A stretch of DNA of 64,000 nucleotides from Marinobacter sp. BW6 (lineage in GTDB: Bacteria > Pseudomonadota > Gammaproteobacteria > Pseudomonadales > Oleiphilaceae), in contig NZ_VIRN01000064.1 of the NCBI RefSeq assembly GCF_008107725.1, positions 372,001 through 436,000 on the forward strand, in the 5' to 3' direction. The notes beneath the pieces are model-generated. The model saw nothing but the letters and a program-made list of their open reading frames with translations. It had not been told where the DNA came from and searched no databases. Below, in pieces: positions 15,405 to 24,375 of the stretch. Both the position numbers and the translations under genes were made by a program. The first letter of the stretch is position 1; each line of letters starts with the position of its first letter.

Positions 15405-17672
15405 TTACAATCCGGAATCGGCGGTAATGCCCGCTACCAGAACGCCGGAGGCAAGTGCCTGTTCAAGATCTGAGACCGGAATCGGTCGACTGATCAGATA
15501 ACCCTGGGCAAAGTTACAGCGGTGATTCTTCAGGAAACTCAGTTGCTCCTCGGTTTCCACACCCTCTGCAACTACCTCAATACCCAGGTTGTGAGCCAGA
15601 TTGATCACCGCCCGAGTGATCACCGCATCGTCATGGCGTTCGGTGACTTCGGTGATAAACGAGCGATCGATTTTCAGCAGATCGACCGGGAAATCCCGCA
15701 GGTAACCGAGAGAGGAGTAGCCCACCCCGAAGTCATCAATGGCCAGGTGAATACCCAACTGGTGCAGGCGGGAAAGCTGATTCAGGTTGTGTTCGATATT
15801 CTGGATGAAGATCTCCTCGGTGAGTTCAACCTCCAGACGATTTGCGGGTACATTCTCCGCCGCGAGGGCTTCCCGGATGTGGTCGACGAGGTCTTCGTCG
15901 TCCAGCTCCCGACCGGAGAGGTTAACCGCGATGCGCAGGCCTTCCTGGGGCGTGCCTTGCCAAGCCGCCAGCTGCCGACAGGCCGCCATTACCACCCAGC
16001 GACCAATATCAGTAATCCGGCCGCTCTCTTCTGCCAGAGGGATGAATTCCACCGGCGGCAGCAGTCCACGGCGGGGATGGCGCCAGCGAATCAGCGCCTC
16101 AACACTCTGAATTTCACCGGTGTCCAGATTCAACTGGGGCTGGTAGAAGAGCACGAACTCGTTGTTGGCGAGGGCCTGACTCAGGTCCTTGTCCAGCTCC
16201 AGACGCATGACTTCCCGTTCCTGCATGCCTTCGGTGTAGAACTGGTAGGTATTCCTGCCCTGTTCCTTGGCCCGGTAGAGGGCAATGTCCGCATTGCGTA
16301 GCAGCGTATCGGCGTCCAGGCCGCTCTGCGGGTAAACCGCCACGCCCATGGTGGCGGTAATGCTGTGGGATTGCCCCTGAACATCGAAGGGCTGGTCAAA
16401 GCACTGTTTGATCTGGCCTAGCAAGTGAATAATGTCGTCAATGTCGTCTACTTGTTGCTGACAGAACATGAACTCATCGCCGCCGGAGTAGGCAACCAGC
16501 AGGCGTTCGTTGCTCAAACGGTTCAGTCGCTCGGAAACCTTGATCAGCAGTTCATCCCCGAACTGGTGGCCGAGGGAGTCGTTGAGGGTCTGGAAGCGGT
16601 CCAGATCCAGCATGACCAGCGCCACCTGGCGCATCTGGCGATCGGCAATATTCAGGGTGTGGGACAAATCTTCCATGAAGAACCGACGGTTTGCCAGACC
16701 AGTGAGGGTGTCGGTGGATTCCAGTCGTGCCAGGTCTTTCTGAATGGCGGTTCGCTGTGCAATTTCCTGATCCAGTTCCCGGCGGGTCTTCAGCAGGGCG
16801 CGATTGCGTTTCAAGATGAGCTGCACAAGCAGCGTGGTCAGACTGGTCAGCAGGCCCATCAGCAAAAAGGTTGTGAACGTCATGCCCGGCCAGTAGCTAG
16901 ACTGGTTCTCCACCCACTCAGTGGATGGGCGCAGGGTTAACGTCCAAGCGAGTGTCGGCAGATTAACGGTCTGGGTATGGGAGAAGTCGCGACTAACTGA
17001 CTGTGATACGTTCAGTTCATAGCTCAATTCGCCGGCCTCGCGGATTTCAATCCGAAAAGACTCCAGAACCCGTTCAGTGAGCAGTTGGCGGGCCAGTACT
17101 TCCATTCTGAACACGCCGGCCATAAAGCCATTGTTCTCAGGGCCAGCACCCACTGGCGCATAGATCACCATGCCCTTGCCGCCCTGATGAAGTTCAATGA
17201 TCCCCGAGAGATCCCAGGTGCCGGATTCCTTGGCCTGTTGAAGTGCCTGCCGGCGCTCCTCATTGAAAGCGACGTTGAAGCCGATGACCTCCTCGTTGTC
17301 TGTAAATGGCTCGAGCCAGCGGATAATAAAGTTCTGGTCAATCCATTCGATGGCCTGGTAAACGCCGAAGTCGTCGAGATAATTGCGGGCATCCCGTCGC
17401 CACTCTTGCTCGGTTTGGGTAGGGGCTGCCTCCAGGCGTTTGGCCATGCGCCGGATCGCCTCGGCGTGGACCAGGAATTCCCGCTCAAGGTGGTTGGTCA
17501 TAGCCCGGGCTTCGTTGGCCAGGTTCGTTTCTATCTGACTTTTATCCTGTTGGACCAGTCCGTAGCGCAGGCCGGCCGCCAGGCCCAGGAAAACCAGGAA
17601 GATCACCACCGGAAACGCCGGGCTCAAAAGGCCCGAAACAACAGCTTTAGGGGGTGATGCTGGTCGATCCAC
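15405..17672 (-). CDS. CHASE-GGDEF-EAL c-di-GMP enzyme
   Basis: A 755-residue inner-membrane protein. An N-terminal helix (FPVVIFLVFLGLAAGL), a periplasmic CHASE sensor (about residues 45-255) and a second helix (about 268-288) are followed by GGDEF (SGGDEF near residue 405) and EAL domains. The EAL domain keeps EALIRWRH, the DDFGVGYSS and KIDRSF elements, and VAEGVET, so phosphodiesterase activity is expected. The GGDEF motif is intact but lacks an RxxD inhibitory site. Which activity wins in the cell cannot be read from sequence. The start is GTG at 17672, preceded by GGAG. Confidence 0.87.
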   Translation of the reverse strand: MDRPASPPKAVVSGLLSPAFPVVIFLVFLGLAAGLRYGLVQQDKSQIETNLANEARAMTNHLEREFLVHAEAIRRMAKRLEAAPTQTEQEWRRDARNYLDDFGVYQAIEWIDQNFIIRWLEPFTDNEEVIGFNVAFNEERRQALQQAKESGTWDLSGIIELHQGGKGMVIYAPVGAGPENNGFMAGVFRMEVLARQLLTERVLESFRIEIREAGELSYELNVSQSVSRDFSHTQTVNLPTLAWTLTLRPSTEWVENQSSYWPGMTFTTFLLMGLLTSLTTLLVQLILKRNRALLKTRRELDQEIAQRTAIQKDLARLESTDTLTGLANRRFFMEDLSHTLNIADRQMRQVALVMLDLDRFQTLNDSLGHQFGDELLIKVSERLNRLSNERLLVAYSGGDEFMFCQQQVDDIDDIIHLLGQIKQCFDQPFDVQGQSHSITATMGVAVYPQSGLDADTLLRNADIALYRAKEQGRNTYQFYTEGMQEREVMRLELDKDLSQALANNEFVLFYQPQLNLDTGEIQSVEALIRWRHPRRGLLPPVEFIPLAEESGRITDIGRWVVMAACRQLAAWQGTPQEGLRIAVNLSGRELDDEDLVDHIREALAAENVPANRLEVELTEEIFIQNIEHNLNQLSRLHQLGIHLAIDDFGVGYSSLGYLRDFPVDLLKIDRSFITEVTERHDDAVITRAVINLAHNLGIEVVAEGVETEEQLSFLKNHRCNFAQGYLISRPIPVSDLEQALASGVLVAGITADSGL

Positions 17673-17697
17673 AGGTTACTCCGTGATTGGGAATGGT

Positions 17698-17717
17698 GGT
17701 GCCAGGCAGTTGGCACC
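17698..17717. terminator. Hairpin between HD-GYP and GGDEF-EAL genes
   Basis: A perfect 7-bp stem, GGTGCCA / TGGCACC, with a 6-base loop lies in the 55-base gap. There is no T-run on either side, so it may be a weak or factor-dependent terminator or a processing signal. Confidence 0.4.
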
Positions 17718-17727
17718 GCCCGCGCAA

Positions 17728-19044
17728 TTATGAGGCATTTTTATCCGCTACCGCCATCAGTTGCTTGATTCGGTCCCGAAGCGAGGCTCCGAAGGCGCCA
17801 TCGGGCAGTGGCTGGGCAATACCCGGCGTACCTTGACCAGGTTCTGAACCAGTCGATCCAAGATCCACTACCCGAGGTGCTACTGCCCGCTTATCGCGAT
17901 CCAGCAAAATCTCCACCCTGGGTTTGAGCTTTCGCCCCGGGTGAGTCGCCAACACAATTGCCACCTCGCCTGTGGACAGTTCTACCAGACTGCCGGGTGG
18001 ATACACACCAACCATTCGTATGAATGCTTCCACCATGGTGGCGTCGAATTGCTGGCCGCGGTTCCTGAAGAGGATGCGGATAGCATCGGAAGCCGGAAGT
18101 CCGTCACGGTAGCTTCGGTCGCTGGTGATGGCATCGAAGGCGTCAACGATGGAAACCAGGCGGGCAAACCGGCTGATCTGCCACTCTGCCAGTTGTTTCG
18201 GGTAGCCGCGGCCATCCATGCGTTCGTGGTGGTGACAGGAGACATCACTGATGATCGGATCAAGGTGGGGATCGGCACGAAGCAATTCGTAACCCAGCGT
18301 TGTGTGCCGACGCATGATGCTGTGTTCTTCAGGCGTCAAAGCACCCGGCTTATTGAGGATCTCGTCTGGCACCTTGAGTTTTCCGAGGTCGTGCAGTAGT
18401 CCACACATGCCAACGGTTTCCAGATCCTCGTCCGGCATTCCCAAAAACCGGGCAAAGGCGACGCAGAAAATAGCCACCCTGAGACAATGCTCTGCGGTGT
18501 AGGCATCCCGGGACTTTATCCGGCTCATCCAGAACATGGCGCTGGCGTTGGCCTTCACGCTGTCGACGCATTCCCGAATGATGGGGCGAGCGCTCTGGAG
18601 ATTGAGGTCGTTGCCGGCTTCGATTTGTCGGGTGACTTCTTCCACAAAGGCCTGGGTCCGGCTCCAGGTTGCCTGCGCCCGAGGCAGTTCCTGCTGGAGT
18701 GAACGGGTTTCCGGCAGTGGTTCGGTGGTTCGCCGCTTGAGTGCGGAAATCTGATCAAGCACGGGAATCAGGCGCTTTTCCTCATCCTCTACCAGCACCC
18801 ACTCACAGTACTGCCGCAGAATCTGCGCCTGGCTGTCATCACTCAGGGTGAAACCCTGAAACAGAACTGGCACCTGGGTCCAGGGCCTGTCCAGACTGAC
18901 AATGCGCATGCCGGGCTGGAGCAGGTCCACCGGGAGCCTCACACGCTGGAGGGTCGAAACCGGGATTTCAGAATGGGTAGCGAACGCCGTCGGCGCCGAT
19001 ACTGATTGTCGGTGCTGTTTGCTGGATTTACGTCGGAACCACAT
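17728..19044 (-). CDS. HD-GYP domain c-di-GMP phosphodiesterase
   Basis: A 438-residue soluble protein. The N-terminal region (about residues 30-120, VRLPVDLLQPGMRIVSLDRPW) matches the DUF3391 domain that often precedes HD-GYP. The HD-GYP domain follows from about residue 180, with HD in LLHDLGKLKVP, the His run in SCHHHERMDGRGYP and the conserved FDAITSDRSYR. These are the metal ligands and signature of active enzymes that hydrolyse c-di-GMP. The C-terminal 60 residues are low in conservation. It is upstream of the GGDEF-EAL gene on the same strand, so the two opposing activities may be co-expressed. Confidence 0.88.
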   Translation of the reverse strand: MWFRRKSSKQHRQSVSAPTAFATHSEIPVSTLQRVRLPVDLLQPGMRIVSLDRPWTQVPVLFQGFTLSDDSQAQILRQYCEWVLVEDEEKRLIPVLDQISALKRRTTEPLPETRSLQQELPRAQATWSRTQAFVEEVTRQIEAGNDLNLQSARPIIRECVDSVKANASAMFWMSRIKSRDAYTAEHCLRVAIFCVAFARFLGMPDEDLETVGMCGLLHDLGKLKVPDEILNKPGALTPEEHSIMRRHTTLGYELLRADPHLDPIISDVSCHHHERMDGRGYPKQLAEWQISRFARLVSIVDAFDAITSDRSYRDGLPASDAIRILFRNRGQQFDATMVEAFIRMVGVYPPGSLVELSTGEVAIVLATHPGRKLKPRVEILLDRDKRAVAPRVVDLGSTGSEPGQGTPGIAQPLPDGAFGASLRDRIKQLMAVADKNAS

Positions 19045-19149
19045 GGCTCTACCAGTCTTCTGTTTATATCCGGTGATTATGTCAGACCTGACAGACCGGT
19101 TACAGAAGAGTGCCGAAAGTGTGACGCAGTTCCTGATTCAGGTCAGGTT

Positions 19150-19587
19150 TCAGGGGCGCTGCGAAACCCTGGGGATGCCAAGGCGGGGTATTTCCTGTTT
19201 CGGACAATGGTCCATCACCACCGTAAGCCCTGCAGCCTCAGCCCGGGCAGCACCCTCCTCATTGATAACACCTATCTGCAACCATACAACCGGGATATTG
19301 AAATCGATGGCCTGGTCAATGATCGCATCGGTGCGCTCTGGAGCCAGGAACAGATCAACCATGTCCACCGGTTCCGGCAGGCTATTCAGATCGGCGTAAA
19401 CGGTTTCGCCAAGCACCGTCTGGCCTGCCAGACGAGGATTCACCGGGAGGATTCGGTAGCCGTGGGCCTGAAGGTATTCCATGACCTCGTGGGAAGGCCG
19501 GCTGGTCTTCTCACTGGCGCCAACAAGGGCAATGGTCCTGACCGTGGTCAGGATGTCACGCATCTGGTCCGGGGTATTGCTGGGCAT
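19150..19587 (-). CDS. CoA-binding domain protein (YccU type)
   Basis: A 145-residue Rossmann-fold protein of the CoA-binding (YccU) family. The nucleotide loop is IALVGASEKTSRPSHEV, and the later elements are ILPVNPR and VVWLQIGVINEEGA. Family members bind CoA or acyl-CoA, but their role is mostly unknown. I start at 19587. The reading frame runs further upstream to 19704, but that part overlaps the end of folX. It is the last gene after folE and folX on the same strand, 22 bases downstream of folX, and probably co-transcribed. Confidence 0.82.
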   Translation of the reverse strand: MPSNTPDQMRDILTTVRTIALVGASEKTSRPSHEVMEYLQAHGYRILPVNPRLAGQTVLGETVYADLNSLPEPVDMVDLFLAPERTDAIIDQAIDFNIPVVWLQIGVINEEGAARAEAAGLTVVMDHCPKQEIPRLGIPRVSQRP

Positions 19588-19609
19588 GGTGCTGGGAAAC
19601 CTCGCTGAA

Positions 19610-19984
19610 TTAACGGTGTGCCTGAAGACAGACAGACACGGATTCCGCATAGCGTAGCGCGTGTGGCTTGTCGATTTCCACTTCGGCCCACTGCACTGCC
19701 TCATGCTCCATCACGATGGTCAGGACCTCGTGGGTCAGGCGTTCGAGCAGTGCAAACCGGTTGCCATCCACATGGTGAATGATCTGCTTGGTGATGGTGC
19801 GATAATTCAGGGCGGCCGCGATTTCATTCTGGTTGACCGCCTCGGCCGCATCATAGGTCAGGCTGACGTTGATCAACACGTCCTGCTGATTGTTGATTTC
19901 CTCCTCCTTTATGCCGATGTAGGCTCTCAGGAGAAGATCTTTGATGCGGACTTTTGCGAGGTGATTCCCGTGGACGTCTGTCAT
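19610..19984 (-). CDS. folX: Dihydroneopterin triphosphate 2'-epimerase
   Basis: A 124-residue pterin-binding protein closely matching E. coli FolX across its length, including [31 protein letters not shown] and [15 protein letters not shown]. FolX converts dihydroneopterin triphosphate to the 2'-epimer on the route to tetrahydromonapterin, the cofactor that pseudomonads use for phenylalanine hydroxylase. The relative FolB (aldolase) is less similar in the IKEEEINN stretch. A strong GGGAGG precedes the ATG. It lies 24 bases after folE, which makes its substrate. The third enzyme, FolM, is not in this window. Confidence 0.92.
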   Translation of the reverse strand: MTDVHGNHLAKVRIKDLLLRAYIGIKEEEINNQQDVLINVSLTYDAAEAVNQNEIAAALNYRTITKQIIHHVDGNRFALLERLTHEVLTIVMEHEAVQWAEVEIDKPHALRYAESVSVCLQAHR

Positions 19985-20008
19985 GCGGCCTCCCTAGGGT
20001 AAGGTGCT

Positions 20009-20578
20009 TCAGCGATTGTTGCTGATCAGGGTCAGAAACTCGGTTCGAGTTGCCTGGGATTTTCGGAACTGCCCGAGCATCATCGACGTCTTCATGCGGG
20101 AATTCTGTTTCTCCACGCCTCTCATCATCATGCACATGTGCTGGGCCTCGATAACGACGGCCACGCCCTTCGCTCCGGTGACGCTTTCGACCGCTTCGGC
20201 AATCTGTCGGGTCAGGTTTTCCTGGATCTGCAGACGCCGGGCATACATGTCGACGATGCGGGCGAATTTTGACAGACCCAACACTTTGCCCTGGGGTAGG
20301 TAGGCGATGTGGCACTTGCCGATGAACGGCAACATGTGGTGCTCGCACATGCTATAAAGCTCGATGTCCTGTACGACCACCATTTCGTCCATGGCTGATT
20401 CGAATACGGCATTGTTCACCAGGTCGCCAAGATCCTGCTGGTACCCGCATGTGAGGAACTGCATGGCCTTGGCCGCGCGCATTGGAGTGTCTTGCAGACC
20501 CTCGCGGTCCGGGTCTTCGCCCAGGCCATCGATAATGGCACGAAAGTGCCCGGAGAGGTCGTCAAGGAGTTTGCTCAT
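20009..20578 (-). CDS. folE: GTP cyclohydrolase I
   Basis: A 189-residue type I GTP cyclohydrolase, the first step of pterin and folate synthesis (GTP to dihydroneopterin triphosphate). Zinc and active-site residues are visible in [10 protein letters not shown] (Cys, His) and [16 protein letters not shown] (His, Cys). The length matches the bacterial family. Pairing with folX suggests that this copy serves monapterin synthesis. Its ribosome binding site (GGAAAAGAC) forms one arm of an inverted repeat with upstream leader sequence at 20662-20671. Confidence 0.93.
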   Translation of the reverse strand: MSKLLDDLSGHFRAIIDGLGEDPDREGLQDTPMRAAKAMQFLTCGYQQDLGDLVNNAVFESAMDEMVVVQDIELYSMCEHHMLPFIGKCHIAYLPQGKVLGLSKFARIVDMYARRLQIQENLTRQIAEAVESVTGAKGVAVVIEAQHMCMMMRGVEKQNSRMKTSMMLGQFRKSQATRTEFLTLISNNR

Positions 20579-20579
20579 A

Positions 20580-20671
20580 GTCTTTTCCGGTTAGCAGTGT
20601 CTTACGAGGCCCAAAGCTTAAGGCAATTTGCCCGCCATCTCTACGTTTACGGAGGCATTGTCGGAAAAGAC
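20580..20671 (-). promoter_or_regulatory. Leader inverted repeat covering the folE ribosome binding site
   Basis: In the folE transcript direction, GTCTTTTCCG (20662-20671) is perfectly complementary to CGGAAAAGAC (20580-20589). The second arm is the folE Shine-Dalgarno region and ends one base before the ATG. The 72-base loop shows no other clear structure. If the arms pair, translation would be blocked. Whether this happens in vivo is inference. Confidence 0.5.
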
Positions 20672-20773
20672 CACTTTGGCTGTCACGCCCTGTGGTTTGG
20701 GCGGTAGGGCTATGGCAGTGGGGGCTGGTTTGTTCTAAAGTTTCAGGCTGTGAATGTTCGCCGGGGACAATAC

Positions 20774-21694
20774 ATGGAAGATGTGATGCCTACTGTCGGT
20801 GGGGTTTCCGCCGCGGAGCGCGCGGAAGGCACCCTTGAAGGGTGGCAACAGGGAGGTAAGTGGTTCAGCTTCGAGGGGCATGCCATTTTCAGCCGGATGG
20901 CAGGCTCGGGAGAACCGCTGATCCTGATTCATGGTTTTCCCACCGCGAGCTGGGACTGGAATCGCCTCTGGCCGATGCTGGTTCAGCAGCATAACGTGCT
21001 GACTCTGGACATGCTGGGCTTCGGCTTTTCCGACAAGCCTTCCGACTACGATTACAGCATCGAAGACCAGGCCGACCTGTTCCAGGGCTGGATTGAGGGG
21101 CTTGGCCTGCCGTCTGTGCACCTGTTGGTCCACGATTATGGGTGCAGTGTGGCCCAGGAACTTCTGGCCCGGGAGCAGGAAGGCGCGCTGCCTTTCCGGA
21201 TTGCCAGTGTCTGCTTTCTCAATGGTGCCCTGTTCCCGGAAGTCCACAACCCGTTGCTGATTCAGAAGCTGCTGAGAAGCCCCTTTGGCGGTCTGATCAG
21301 CCGAGGCCTTACCCGACGCAGTTTCGAGCGCAACTTCCGCCGGTTGTTCGGTAACCAGAATCCCCCGGATCGTCAGGATATGGAGGACTTCTGGTATCTG
21401 CTGACCTACAACAATGGGCGAGGCATCCTGCACCATCTGATTCAGTTTATGGAAGAGCGCCGTTGTCATCGCAACCGTTGGGTTGGCGCGCTGCAGAAGG
21501 CAACGCAGCCGATGCGATTGATTTCCGGCACCGCTGATCCGGTCTCTGGTGCCGGTATGGTAAGGCGGTACCGGGAACTGATACCCGATGGCGATGTAGT
21601 CACTCTGAGGAACATCGGGCACTACCCGCAATTTGAGTGCCCCTGGGACGTCTTCAGCGCCTATCGAGAGTTTCGCAAGCGATGCGATCGGTAG
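20774..21694 (+). CDS. Alpha/beta hydrolase with Asp nucleophile (MEST/epoxide-hydrolase-like)
   Basis: A 306-residue alpha/beta hydrolase. The oxyanion motif is LILIHGFPTASWDWN (about residues 49-63) and the nucleophile is Asp121 in LVHDYGCSVAQELL. An Asp nucleophile in HDYG is typical of epoxide hydrolases, haloalkane dehalogenases and the eukaryotic MEST protein, whose HDYG...AQELL stretch is close to this. The catalytic His is likely in RNIGHYPQFECP near the C-terminus. Substrate unknown. The start at 20774 follows GGGGA, and an upstream ATG at 20750 is less well placed. Confidence 0.83.
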   Translation: MEDVMPTVGGVSAAERAEGTLEGWQQGGKWFSFEGHAIFSRMAGSGEPLILIHGFPTASWDWNRLWPMLVQQHNVLTLDMLGFGFSDKPSDYDYSIEDQADLFQGWIEGLGLPSVHLLVHDYGCSVAQELLAREQEGALPFRIASVCFLNGALFPEVHNPLLIQKLLRSPFGGLISRGLTRRSFERNFRRLFGNQNPPDRQDMEDFWYLLTYNNGRGILHHLIQFMEERRCHRNRWVGALQKATQPMRLISGTADPVSGAGMVRRYRELIPDGDVVTLRNIGHYPQFECPWDVFSAYREFRKRCDR

Positions 21695-21717
21695 ACGCCG
21701 CGGGTTCGTTGCGTGCG

Positions 21718-22785
21718 TTAGCCCGATGCGGAATCTGGCATGTCTTCGGCACCCCGGCCTACAACCGGTAGCGGCCGGGCAGCATTGACCACCTGGTTGC
21801 GACCCCGGGATTTCGCTTCGTACAGCGCCTGGTCTGCCCGGTTCAGCCAGACGGACCAGGTCTCGCCCTTGCTGACTTCCGCGACACTGGCGCTGGCCGT
21901 CACCTTGATATTCTCAAGGAAGGGCCGGGCACTGATGCTGGTGAGAAGCTGATTCGCAAGAATGTCTGCATCCTTCTGACGGGTTTCCGGCAAAACAATC
22001 ATGAACTCCTCGCCACCGATCCGGAACAGCTGGTCGCTTTCCCGCAATCGGGATCGCAGGCGCAGTGCCATTTCTGTAAGCACCTTGTCGCCGGCCAGAT
22101 GGCCCCACTGATCGTTGATGGTCTTGAAGTAGTCAAGGTCCAGAAGGACGAGGCTGGAAACCCGCTCATAACGCTCCCGCATCTGGATCTGGCTGTTGAG
22201 AATATCGGCCAGCTGCGACCGATTAAGACAGCCGGTCAGGGGATCTGTGGTTGCCAGCCGGGTGAGCTCCTGCTGAAGCCGGCCCACCAGCCAGGCGAAG
22301 ATCATGGCAAACAGGCAGGTCAGGCCAAGCGAAAAGGTGATCCGCCAGAAGTCGGCCTCGGGAAAGCGCAGGAAGGAGACGACAGCCATGACAACCACGA
22401 AAATGATGTTGCTTCCGATTGCTTCTCTCAGGGGCAGCAGGAAAAACAGGGCCATGGCAGCAGGGTACGCCCAGTAGAGACCGGCGTGGCCATTGATATG
22501 CGTGGAGTAGGCGGCACTGACAACGGCAAGTAGCGGGAAAAGGCGGCCTTTAAGGAAATAGGTGCCACGAAACTTCAGAAACGCGATCACCAGAAGCGCG
22601 TTGGTTGCGAAAAGCAGCAGTATCGCAGAGAGCAGGAAATGAGCTTGCTGCCACTGGATTACGATCAGAGGCGCTACCGCTACGAACGCCCAGAAATGCA
22701 GATGGTAGACCAGCTGGCGTTTGAAACCCAGCACCGCGAGGGTCGGGTTGGTTGCAAGGGTAGAGGGTGCTACCGAGAAATTCAC
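21718..22785 (-). CDS. Membrane diguanylate cyclase (multi-pass sensor)
   Basis: A 355-residue protein. About six transmembrane helices fill residues 25-190, and a GGDEF domain follows with a RIGGEEF active site. An RxxD inhibitory site (RESD) lies five residues before it, so it should be an active, product-regulated cyclase. The membrane part has no large periplasmic loop, so it may sense a membrane or redox signal, which is inference. The start is GTG at 22785 after GGGAG. The C-terminal 20 residues after the GGDEF domain are not conserved in type. It converges with the hydrolase gene at 21694. Confidence 0.87.
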   Translation of the reverse strand: MNFSVAPSTLATNPTLAVLGFKRQLVYHLHFWAFVAVAPLIVIQWQQAHFLLSAILLLFATNALLVIAFLKFRGTYFLKGRLFPLLAVVSAAYSTHINGHAGLYWAYPAAMALFFLLPLREAIGSNIIFVVVMAVVSFLRFPEADFWRITFSLGLTCLFAMIFAWLVGRLQQELTRLATTDPLTGCLNRSQLADILNSQIQMRERYERVSSLVLLDLDYFKTINDQWGHLAGDKVLTEMALRLRSRLRESDQLFRIGGEEFMIVLPETRQKDADILANQLLTSISARPFLENIKVTASASVAEVSKGETWSVWLNRADQALYEAKSRGRNQVVNAARPLPVVGRGAEDMPDSASG

Positions 22786-22980
22786 AGCATACTCCCGCTG
22801 TCTGAGTCGAATCCGCCCGCGTCCTCTTGCGGGTCAGTCTCGAAGTCTAGCATGGCCGTTCATTTAATGAAGTAGACGGCATCATTTATGGCCCTCATTA
22901 GTTTTGTTCAGTTGGCCGGGCCTTGTCCACTTCGCTAAACTTCGCGAGATTAATTCAGGGACATGCCCAGGGACCACCCT

Positions 22981-24063
22981 ATGACTGCTATTCACACCCG
23001 AGAACCGGCTTTGATCATCCGGGCCGGCCGGCGCGCGTTGCAGCGCCTCAAGGAAAAACCGCTGGCGCCGGAGGACGTGCACGTGATTCCGGGCGCTGCC
23101 GGTGGTCCCAAGGCTCTGGGAATAAGCGGCCTGGATAAGGCCATATTCGGCGACTGGCTGCCGCGGGTTCCCCAGGAGCGGTCGCTGATCGGCTCTTCCA
23201 TTGGTAGCTGGCGCTTTGCCGCTGTGGCCTCTTCCGATGACCCGAAAGCCCAGCTCGACCGGTTGGCTGAACTGTATACCACCCAGCGGTTTGCCAAGGG
23301 TGTCAGTGCTGCTGAGGTGAGCCGTAAGAGTGTGCTGTTTCTGGAAGAGCTGCTCGGTGGGCGGGAAGATGCCATCCTGAACCACCCCTGGTACCGGCTT
23401 AACATTGTGGTCGTTCGCAGCCTCGGCATGCTGGCAGAGGATGCCCGGGGACGGTTGGGCCTGGGCCTGATGAGCGCCATCAGCGCCAACATGGTCAGTC
23501 GCCGGCATCTGGGCCGGTTTATGGAGCGGGGCATCATCCACGACGCTCGTCTGAAAGCGCCTGTGTCGAAGCTGGTGGATTTCCCCAGTCATGAGGTTGC
23601 GTTGACCCGCGAGAACCTGCTGCCTGCCCTTCTGGCGTCTGCGTCTATCCCGCTGGTGATGTCCGGTGTCCGCAATATTCCCGACGCACCCGAAGGGGTT
23701 TATCGTGATGGTGGTCTTCTGGATTATCATCTGGATCTGCCCTACCAACAGCCGGGTGTGGTTCTTTACCCGCACTTTACCGATAAGGTGGTGCCCGGCT
23801 GGTTCGACAAATCCCTGCCCTGGAGGAGGGGTGACGCCACCCGGTTGCAGGATGTACTGCTGGTTGCACCTTCGAAAACCTATCTGGAGTCCCTGCCTGA
23901 CCGTAAACTCCCGGATCGGAAGGACTTCGAGCGCTATGTCGGCGATGATGCTGGCCGGGAACGTGTCTGGCGATCGGCCATTGCCGAGAGTGACCGCCTG
24001 GGTGATGAGTTTATGGAAGTCATCGAAACCGGGCGCCTGCCCGATATCGTCAGGCCTCTCTGA
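22981..24063 (+). CDS. Patatin-like phospholipase family protein
   Basis: A 360-residue patatin-fold protein. The glycine-rich loop is GAAGGPKALGISGLD (about residues 38-52), the nucleophile is Ser73 in GSSIGSW, and the catalytic Asp lies in YRDGGLLDY near residue 244. Patatins hydrolyse acyl chains from glycerolipids. No signal peptide is seen, so it is probably cytosolic or membrane-associated. AGGGA precedes the ATG at 22981. An in-frame ATG at 22963 is possible but lacks a site. The CDGSH gene follows after 63 bases. Confidence 0.87.
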   Translation: MTAIHTREPALIIRAGRRALQRLKEKPLAPEDVHVIPGAAGGPKALGISGLDKAIFGDWLPRVPQERSLIGSSIGSWRFAAVASSDDPKAQLDRLAELYTTQRFAKGVSAAEVSRKSVLFLEELLGGREDAILNHPWYRLNIVVVRSLGMLAEDARGRLGLGLMSAISANMVSRRHLGRFMERGIIHDARLKAPVSKLVDFPSHEVALTRENLLPALLASASIPLVMSGVRNIPDAPEGVYRDGGLLDYHLDLPYQQPGVVLYPHFTDKVVPGWFDKSLPWRRGDATRLQDVLLVAPSKTYLESLPDRKLPDRKDFERYVGDDAGRERVWRSAIAESDRLGDEFMEVIETGRLPDIVRPL

Positions 24064-24126
24064 GCGCAGAGTTTCTTCAAGAGTGTCTATACTGGTTCGG
24101 TACAGTCATGACTTGGGGAACAGATT

Positions 24127-24375
24127 ATGTCCGATGAAAAACCGGTAGTCGCCAGCAAGACGCCTTTCTCTGTCATGGTGGAGGCAGGAAAGAATTACTT
24201 CTGGTGTGCCTGTGGTCGAAGTGGCAGCCAGCCATTCTGTGACGGCTCCCATAAGGGAACCGGTATAGCCCCGGTTAAGTATGAGGCGGAAAAGAAAGAG
24301 TGGGTCTGGTTCTGCGGATGCAAACAAACGGGCAATGCTCCCCTTTGCGATGGCACCCACAAGACCCTCGACTAG
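24127..24375 (+). CDS. CDGSH iron-sulfur domain protein (two motifs)
   Basis: An 82-residue protein with two CDGSH-type 2Fe-2S sites. The first is CACGRSGSQPFCDGSH (about residues 27-42) and the second is CGCKQTGNAPLCDGTH (about residues 63-78), in which Ser is replaced by Thr. Each offers the three-Cys, one-His ligand set of mitoNEET-like proteins. Bacterial double-CDGSH proteins are thought to carry redox-labile clusters. GGGGAACAG precedes the ATG. Its TAG stop overlaps the TAG stop of the convergent gene in a shared CTAG. Confidence 0.9.
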   Translation: MSDEKPVVASKTPFSVMVEAGKNYFWCACGRSGSQPFCDGSHKGTGIAPVKYEAEKKEWVWFCGCKQTGNAPLCDGTHKTLD

